Source of the DNA: Gigaspora rosea
Taxonomy: Eukaryota > Glomeromycota > Glomeromycetes > Diversisporales > Gigasporaceae
Assembly (NCBI GenBank): GCA_003550325.1
Contig: QKWP01000249.1
Location: 115,052-179,051, forward strand
DNA length: 64,000 nucleotides
Direction of reading: 5' to 3'
The notes under the pieces were generated by a model. The model did no database searches. It saw only the letters and a program-made list of their open reading frames with translations, and was not told the DNA's origin. The translations under genes were made by a program, and so were the position numbers. Shown one piece after another: positions 57,775 through 64,000 of this stretch; the first letter of the stretch is position 1; every line of letters starts with the position of its first letter.

Positions 57775-58546
57775 GTGTCTGTTATTTCTAGTATAGTATA
57801 CATTAACATTCGTATTCAAAAATAGGATTTAAATGTCAGATTGTGATCGGAATAGACCATGATATAACCCTTACCAACAAGTCAAATCATTTTAACTTTT
57901 TGATCAAAAAAGCATGGTTCAGGTGGTCATTTGTGAAAAATTTACGGACGCATACATATAGTTAATTACTTAGTGTTCTTCATGATATTCATGGTTATTG
58001 TACGAATAAATGTCATGTACGTATTCGATTATTTGCATGATTACAGCTGTTTTCAAAAAGGTGTGAACGACCAGGGATCACCATATTATGGGAAATTCAC
58101 GATATTTCCCAAATTTCCTACTTTTTTTTACTCTCGCTTCTAACAGAGAAAGATTATCACCAATTTCCCAATAGAAATAGTTTTTATAGTTCAATAAAAC
58201 AATACTATTCTAAGTTAAAGTAAGTTTTAACAGATGAATTAAGAAATTTTTAATAGATTCCTAAAAACGGTAGTCATCTTGAGTCTTGCACCATTTATAC
58301 ATGTTATATGATTTTGCTTTATGCAGTAAATCAACTATTGATCAATCAAAAATTATAGTGCTTTAACGTATCTCTTAAAGTAAAACTTTTAATATTTAGA
58401 GTTGCTGAATGTTTTTTTTTTTTTTTTGATTGTATTCAATCTTGATAGCCAATTAATGCATCGTGAACAAAGTGAAAAATTAAAAGAGTTACTTAATAAT
58501 TATAATGCAATCTATTTTTCTCGAGCAAAAGAAACTTGATCTTCTG

Positions 58547-58738
58547 TCAAATTGGGCGTAATAATTCGTGTATACGCATATTTGACAGCTTCAGTTCGAT
58601 TTCCTCTATGAGTGGTTTTGTAATATCACATTTGAATTTTTGTGTTTGCAAATAAACTGCACAGTATAAACACTTTCGACAACTAAAGCAAGTCCCTCTT
58701 TTGTATATAAGCTTTGTATCTAATGCATTCGCCATCAA
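58547..58738 (-). CDS. Short Cys-containing frame inside the 58044 element (doubtful)
   Basis: A 63-codon frame from ATG 58738 has CFSCRKCLYC near residues 17-26, resembling a metal-binding cluster. Nothing upstream or downstream supports a larger gene. It could be a captured fragment or chance. Confidence 0.2.
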   Translation of the reverse strand: MMANALDTKLIYKRGTCFSCRKCLYCAVYLQTQKFKCDITKPLIEEIELKLSNMRIHELLRPI

Positions 58739-58808
58739 TATTAATACGATTATAAAAACAAAATGATATACATTGCAATAATTTGTTTATAATAATAATG
58801 ATTAGAAT

Positions 58809-58938
58809 AGGGTATCACGCACTTATCAGTACGAGGTGCTTAATTGTTACATGGTTAATAATATAAACATTACAACGGACGTCAATAATTATCTAACCTA
58901 AAATATGTGATCAAGCACTGATAAGTGCGTGATGTCCG
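58809..58938. mobile_element. Nested MITE, 130 bp
   Basis: TATCACGCACTTATCAGTAC and its mirror CACTGATAAGTGCGTGATG form the ends; the interior is non-coding. Confidence 0.75.
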
Positions 58939-59023
58939 TGATAAAAAAGTTAATTATTAAATTTTTCCACATATGGGTATATGTTATAAAAATCACCTGT
59001 TCACACCTTTTTGAAAACAACTA

Positions 59024-60206
59024 TAATGTAGTAATATATCGTCATTAAATTATGAATTAATTATTAATTCGTTTCTTTTATTTGTGCTGTAGGTATATTT
59101 ATTACTATTATAAAAATTTTTTATATAAATTTTTTTTTTAATTATAAATTTTATTTATTATAAATTATTTTATAATAAATTTTTTTTTATTATAATTTTT
59201 TTTATTATAAATTTTTTTAATTATAATTTTTTTTAACAAAATTTATAATGACAATATCATTTGTATATATTGTATAAAATTACAAATTCATGAATTTAAA
59301 ACGATACTATTATTTATTAATTTATTTTAATTTAAAACCCAACATATGGAATGCCATCGGTACCCCATTTACTCTTGAATTTATAAATAAAAATTAATTA
59401 GATCACTTATAAATTATAATATTATATTGAAATCAAATCTTATATCCGATTTATGTCTATACAGAAAGTAACTGATTGGACAGCATAAACTTTTCATTTA
59501 ATTTATTTTTTTTATTTTATTAAATTAATTATGCTATATTACCTCACATTCATTATTCCACCAATCAATATTATTATTAATTATTCTTACATATGGGCCT
59601 TTACTAATAAAATTGCCCTATAAATAATAGTGTTCCGAAGGAACAAAATTCCCAATATATTATGGATTTGCAACATATATTTACCTACATTATAATTCTG
59701 AACATAATTCAAAAGATGATAAAAATATATTGCAGAGGATGAAAACATCATAATTCCAAAAAATGAACATGCTGGTGTGTTACAATGTAATATCAGTATG
59801 TTTTATATAGCTGTGCCGATAACTGTATATTCGATAAATATTCAAATAATAGACAGAATTGTATTTATTAATATAACTAAATAATGCTACATTCATACGT
59901 TCTTACAGTAAAGTTATGGCTGCTAATATTGTGAAATTATAAGAATTAAAAAACAATGGAGTTGTACGTAAAGAATCTTTAAATAAAGAGTCTTAAAATA
60001 CATCTACCGCCATAATTAAAAAAAAAAAAAAAGAAAAATTACATTAATTTGTTATGGAACTACATACACTAAATTCTATTCGAATATTTTGATACACAAA
60101 AAATTCATTATATTTAGCATAGCTCACTACATTTGCATGACGCGTTTCTTGTTTTACTAATTTATGTCTTCAACATAATACTGACCGGACAATATTTTAC
60201 AAGATA
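59024..60206. other. AT-rich non-coding stretch
   Basis: Contains runs of TTTTTTATTATAAATTT near 59110-59240; no gene recognised. Confidence 0.5.
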
Positions 60207-60647
60207 TTAACAAGACCATGCATCGAAATACCACCTATCAAGATAACCATGTATACGTAAACAAGTTTTGCTATCAAAAGGACCTCGAATTTTTTCTTGC
60301 CTCAGACTATCCAGAACTTTAGCGTGAACCCAGAATGTTTCATTTGGAAAGTTAATCTTTTTAAGATCATTGCCAGAAGAACAATCATAATAATCATTGG
60401 GTCCATCACCACCGATGCGATAATGGGTAGAATTTTCTACCCAAATTTTACAACTGCAAGCATGCAAATCTAAACTTACTTCAGCATCATATGCTATACA
60501 TTAAACGAAAAAATCAATTATTGGAAAGAAGAACAAAGAAAATATTTATTATATAATTTTTTTTTTACCCTCAATGTTCGGAGCAAATGTTATGTAGACG
60601 CAGATGATGATGGCAATACACGTAAGATAAAAATTTTCAAATTTCAT
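60207..60647 (-). CDS. Small secreted cysteine-containing protein, two exons, 121 aa
   Basis: Exon 1 (60647-60569) encodes MKFENFYLTCIAIIICVYIT followed by FAPNIE. A 75-bp intron (60568-60494) starts GTAAAA and ends TGTATAG. Exon 2 (60493-60207) joins in phase through a split Ala codon and ends in TGA after FDAWSC. The first 26 or so residues form a typical signal peptide with an uncharged hydrophobic core and likely cleavage near NIEA. The mature part, about 95 residues, has five Cys (CSC, YDC, TC and the terminal Cys), two N-glycosylation sequons (NST, NET) and many aromatic residues. No known family recognised. Such a profile fits a secreted, possibly effector-like or cell-wall protein; this is inference. 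A TATA-like element is 85 bp upstream. No stop or frameshift; apparently intact. Confidence 0.7.
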
Positions 60648-60730
60648 GCTGATGCTAGATTTTGAAGTTAATTTTTGTTATAATAAGGATTATGTGAACA
60701 AAAACGAAAAATTTGGCAGTCATAATAAGG

Positions 60731-60752
60731 CTATTTATATATATATATATAC
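60731..60752 (-). promoter_or_regulatory. TATA-like element upstream of the secreted-protein gene
   Basis: On the minus strand the sequence reads TATATATATAAATAG, 85-105 bp upstream of the ATG at 60647, a plausible core-promoter position. It also is an AT microsatellite, so the assignment is tentative. Confidence 0.4.
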
Positions 60753-60759
60753 ATTTTTT

Positions 60760-62149
60760 ACAAGATTAAATTTTCATTTAAATCATTCTACAATTTGCAA
60801 AAGTTTGCATATCATTAATCAATCATTATCTATAGAATTTATTCTAGTTTGCATGTTTTAACGTTTCTGATTAATCGAATTCAACTAAAGCATGTGAAAA
60901 ATATCAGATTACGATCAGATCTGAGTGATATGCAGTGTTCCGGCCGAAACCGATATATTTAATTTTGAACAATGAATAAGACTTTAATATTTGAAATAGT
61001 AAATGGAAATTTTCAGTATAGTTAAAGGTTTACTATTTAATAACCATTTCTAGTAAAATTAAGCTTTAAATTAAATTGCTATTTTATAACCACAAAAGTT
61101 TACAATATATAAGCTTTAAATGATAGAAAAAGATACTAAAAAAATAAATAAAATATAATAAAAAAAAATAAAGATAATATAAAATGATCCGCTTGTGAAC
61201 AAAGTCACAAGGCGGTACATGATTGACATTGGACCTTTCACACGACAATGACACTGGACATGTCCATGCTAATAAGTATATTTGAGTAACCTGATATCTA
61301 GTTGTTTTTAGTCCTTGAAATTTTCTACTCTACTTTGTGTCTAGCGATCCCATTCCACATCGCCTAAAAAAAGGAAGAGAAAGCGTAAAGGGAGGAAAAG
61401 AAAGAAAACCTATGATACGCGAAAAAAACTGCTTACGTGACCCACTGTGGTTTGTTCGGCGCCCTATCCCATACTGTACTACAAGTTGAGGCTCAGATGT
61501 ATTGATGGCAACGAAAATTGTTTGTTTCAGTTGAAAGGAACAGCTTCTATGAAGTACAATAATAATTGATTTTGTGCATATTTTTTAATTGTATGGAAAA
61601 ATTGGATTTCGACATCTAAAACCAACAAAAGAAATCATTAATGTAATCTAAATATGTCTACAATGCTCATCATAAAAATATGGCATCATATTAGGATCAA
61701 TATATCATGTTCGTCCGAATAAAAACCTACTAGAAGTTTTACTGCGTGAAATTCGGAGTCAACCAGTAGTATTATAGTCAAAGTTTAAAAAGTCAATTAT
61801 TCTATATTATTAAACACGAATATTTAACCCAAAATATTCATGATCTTGACCAAAGTGTTCTTAATAAACTTCATCTGCAAAAGAATGATTATCTAAACAT
61901 TTACCTTACAAAATAAATATTATAAGTTTCTATGGGTCAAATACTTTAAATGTCAAATATTTAATGCTCATTTCGACCTAGGAAATTCTGTTATGTCTTT
62001 AATATTTTTTTTTAATTTTATTTTCTATTTTTTTAATATTTACATTATCTTATCGATAAAGACACCCTTACATTTTTACTAGTTTAAAAATTACATTTCT
62101 TCTCAAATTGTACGTAATAACAATAAAAAATTCAGAGAAAGTTATCGAA
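60760..62149. other. 1.4-kb non-coding stretch
   Basis: No supported gene. A less AT-rich part near 61190-61520 has no recognisable frame. Confidence 0.5.
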
Positions 62150-62760
62150 AACACTTACACTTGTTGGTATTCATTTCGAAATTCAATTCAGATCTGGCAA
62201 GGTCGGCTGTGTTACTGGAAAGACAATCCATTAATAAGTGGGATATTTGTGGATTAAATATTCGGTCTTTTACTTGAAGATGATTGTGATAAACTTGTCA
62301 AAGCAGAATTTGATAGTATTTTAGGTATGAGTTTTGACAATCTTAGTTTAATAGAAATCAGAGTTTTTTTTCAAACATAGTTGACTTTGATTTTTATTTT
62401 CAACGATCAAATGATACGGTTGATATGAAAAATTAACTCCCGGTGATATTGACACTACTAAATTCACTGGAAAATCTTAATTATAACAATGTATCTACTT
62501 ATGATGATGAATAATTGTATTGGAAGATTCCTATAGACGTTTCTACTAATGGCATAAACTTAACAATACAGACAGGATTGCTATGTTTGATACTGGAGCA
62601 TCTGTAGTATTTATGTCCTGAATATAACGGACTAAATAGCATTTGTATCTGGTGATGGAATCAACATTTATGAACAAAATGACAACTATAATTTTCTACA
62701 ATTCGTTACCAAGAAATTATTGATAAAAGGCTTGTGATACGGGCCGATTAAAAATCTGCG
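62150..62760 (+). pseudogene. Pepsin-family (A1) aspartic protease relic, C-terminal part
   Basis: Fragments in family order: FEIQFRSGKVGCVTGKTI (about 62175), FGLLLEDDCDKLVKAEFDSI then LGMSFDNLSLIE (62262-62355), YWKIPIDVSTNGINL (about 62518), DRIAMFDTGASVVFMS (62570-62620), with the second catalytic Asp of the D-T-G triad intact, and GDGINIYEQNDNYNF (about 62650). The N-terminal lobe with the first DTG is missing. Stops after VFMS and several frame changes show it is dead. Family members are usually secreted or vacuolar proteases. Confidence 0.7.
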
Positions 62761-63579
62761 GGTCGAAAACTGATAATGAGTGGGTGGACCAGGCCAATCA
62801 TATAATTTTTGGCTAATCAAATTACAAAATGTTTATAATCGATTTTTTTAAAATTTTGTGACATTTCAAGTTTGACATAAACTTTGGCGAATAGAACTAG
62901 TTAAAGCTTTTACAGTATATTCGAAAAACAAAAAAAATACACCGCATGCTATACTACTATATCAACAATATAACAAAAAAATTAGGATTAGTGTTCATTT
63001 TTAGAACCCTAATCAAGAGCCGATCAGGCGGGAATAGTATTTTTGCTCAAACGATCGTTACATAAGCAAAATTTTAAGTTATTATTACTACAGGTATCTG
63101 CGGTGTAAATTAGAAATCTTCATTTTCGAATTTACTAATCAATAATTGACATAAATTGAGAAGTAACGTAGAACTTATATATATAAATGTCATAGCTGCT
63201 GATTAAATTAATTTAATGTTTCTAATTGAAAATATACGCTAAATGGATTCGGAATCACCTTTAAGTTCAAAATTCTTTACCGATCTGAGTGAATTTAAAA
63301 TTTCGATTCAAAGTATATTTAGAATCAACTTATACTGATTCTGAATCTACAAAGATTCTATCCTGACGTACTAAATATACACATAAAACGAATATTTGTT
63401 ATTATTATGATTATTATTTTTATGGACAGGACCGACGAATTATTTAGAAAATTAATATAGCATGATTTCTGAAATACAAATACAATCAATTCCTATATTC
63501 AAATAGTTCATTGTTTATGTCAATAAACACGGCGATTATAAAACAATTGGGAGGCAAAAATCGAAGAAAATCAAATGGG
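62761..63579. other. Non-coding stretch
   Basis: AT-rich; no gene supported. Confidence 0.5.
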
Positions 63580-63822
63580 ATCTTTGCTAGGAAAATCACC
63601 TTTCGGGATTTTCCGATCGGGCTAATTCGGAAAAGCTTAAACCAGGATGCCGGTTTTTATTCATATGTAAATCACTTCTTCGATAGTTTATTAAATAAAC
63701 TGTCGAATCAGTAAAGTAAAAAAGATGATTTACTTATGAATAAGAACCGGCATCCTGGTTTAAGCTTTTCCGAATTATTCCGATCGAACAATCCCGAAGG
63801 TTGATTTTCCTAACAAAGATCC
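63580..63822. repeat. 243-bp near-perfect palindrome
   Basis: GGATCTTTGCTAGGAAAATC at 63580 is mirrored at 63803-63822. The arms include TTCGGAAAAGCTTAAACCAG and ATGCCGGTTTTTATTCATA with their mirrors, around the centre CGATAGTTTATTAAATAAAC (63681-63700). The high identity of the arms suggests youth. The plus frame 63511-63714 runs through it and is not a gene. Confidence 0.9.
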
Positions 63823-64000
63823 TAAATAATTAAAAACAGTTTACATGTAACGTTTTCAAAATCATCAACAAAATAGATTGTAGATATCAGATAATCAAAC
63901 AGTAAATGAGAATTTGGTTGTTCTATCAGGTAATAGCAAATGGATCTGTCGTGTCTGAAGTTAACATTGCCTGAAGTTATAGCTTCAGGTGACTGAAATT

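Larger units (their letters stand above)
58044..59023. mobile_element. Non-autonomous DNA element, 980 bp
   Basis: CAGCTGTTTTCAAAAAGGTG at 58044 is mirrored at 59000-59023 (terminal inverted repeat of about 25 bp, nearly perfect), with TA at both borders. A second palindrome is nested inside (58809-58938). No transposase. Confidence 0.8.

Noticed and set aside
63511..63714. 67-codon plus-strand frame
   Set aside because: Runs through one arm of the 63580 palindrome and ends just past its centre.

Overview
This is a strongly AT-rich, repeat-saturated stretch of a eukaryotic nuclear genome. The best fit is a glomeromycotan (arbuscular mycorrhizal) fungus. That is an inference from the mix of families: a BTB-BACK-TLDc relic, an HMG/MATA-HMG-like protein, a Crypton-type tyrosine recombinase, a Tnp2 (CACTA/Plavaka-like) transposase, LINEs, short GT-AG introns and very many small palindromic elements. 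Almost everything recognisable is a mobile element or a broken gene. Only two open reading structures look like intact host genes: a 254-residue HMG-like protein (52779-53543, +) and a two-exon, 121-residue cysteine-containing secreted protein (60207-60647, -).

Layout. 1-2360 is one arm-to-arm palindrome of more than 1.1 kb per arm. 3116-4080 holds three related hairpins. 4348-5555 is a retroposed element with a 17-bp target duplication and a poly(A) tail. 6020-9400 (-) is a decayed Crypton-like tyrosine recombinase, split by a 1285-bp hAT-like element (7104-8388) with a perfect 8-bp target duplication, and followed by exons made of an 8-residue repeat. About 9595-20824 looks like one 11-kb DNA transposon with degenerate terminal inverted repeats. 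It carries a broken Tnp2 transposase on + (16115-20270) and a divergent, multi-exon, coiled-coil accessory gene on - (14915 down to 10248); each is interrupted by a younger insertion.

20870-28180 contains small MITEs, two copies of a tRNA-headed retroposon (22812-23735; 25155-26462, the latter with a 13-bp target duplication), a tRNA-Cys-like relic and a degenerate satellite array. 28183-40461 is a nest: an outer MITE-like pair of ends, a pogo/Tigger-like pair of ends (28298-38859), and inside them a 796-bp foldback with an 8-bp duplication and a full-length 7.7-kb LINE on - (29901-37609, 16-bp target duplication). The LINE's endonuclease and reverse transcriptase each carry a catalytic Asp-to-Asn change. 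38885-40160 is a head-to-head array of about 200-bp units.

41040-43380 holds a BTB-BACK-TLDc pseudogene bracketed by inverted repeats. 43370-44340 has more foldback units. 44345-47960 is essentially empty. 47964-50027 is a 0.9-kb direct duplication. 52779-53543 is the HMG-like gene, 54333-55167 a solo LTR, 58044-59023 a nested non-autonomous element, 60207-60647 the secreted protein, 62150-62760 a pepsin-family protease pseudogene, and 63580-63822 a near-perfect palindrome.

No operon or pathway is visible. The genes relate through mobile-element nesting, which gives a relative order of insertion.
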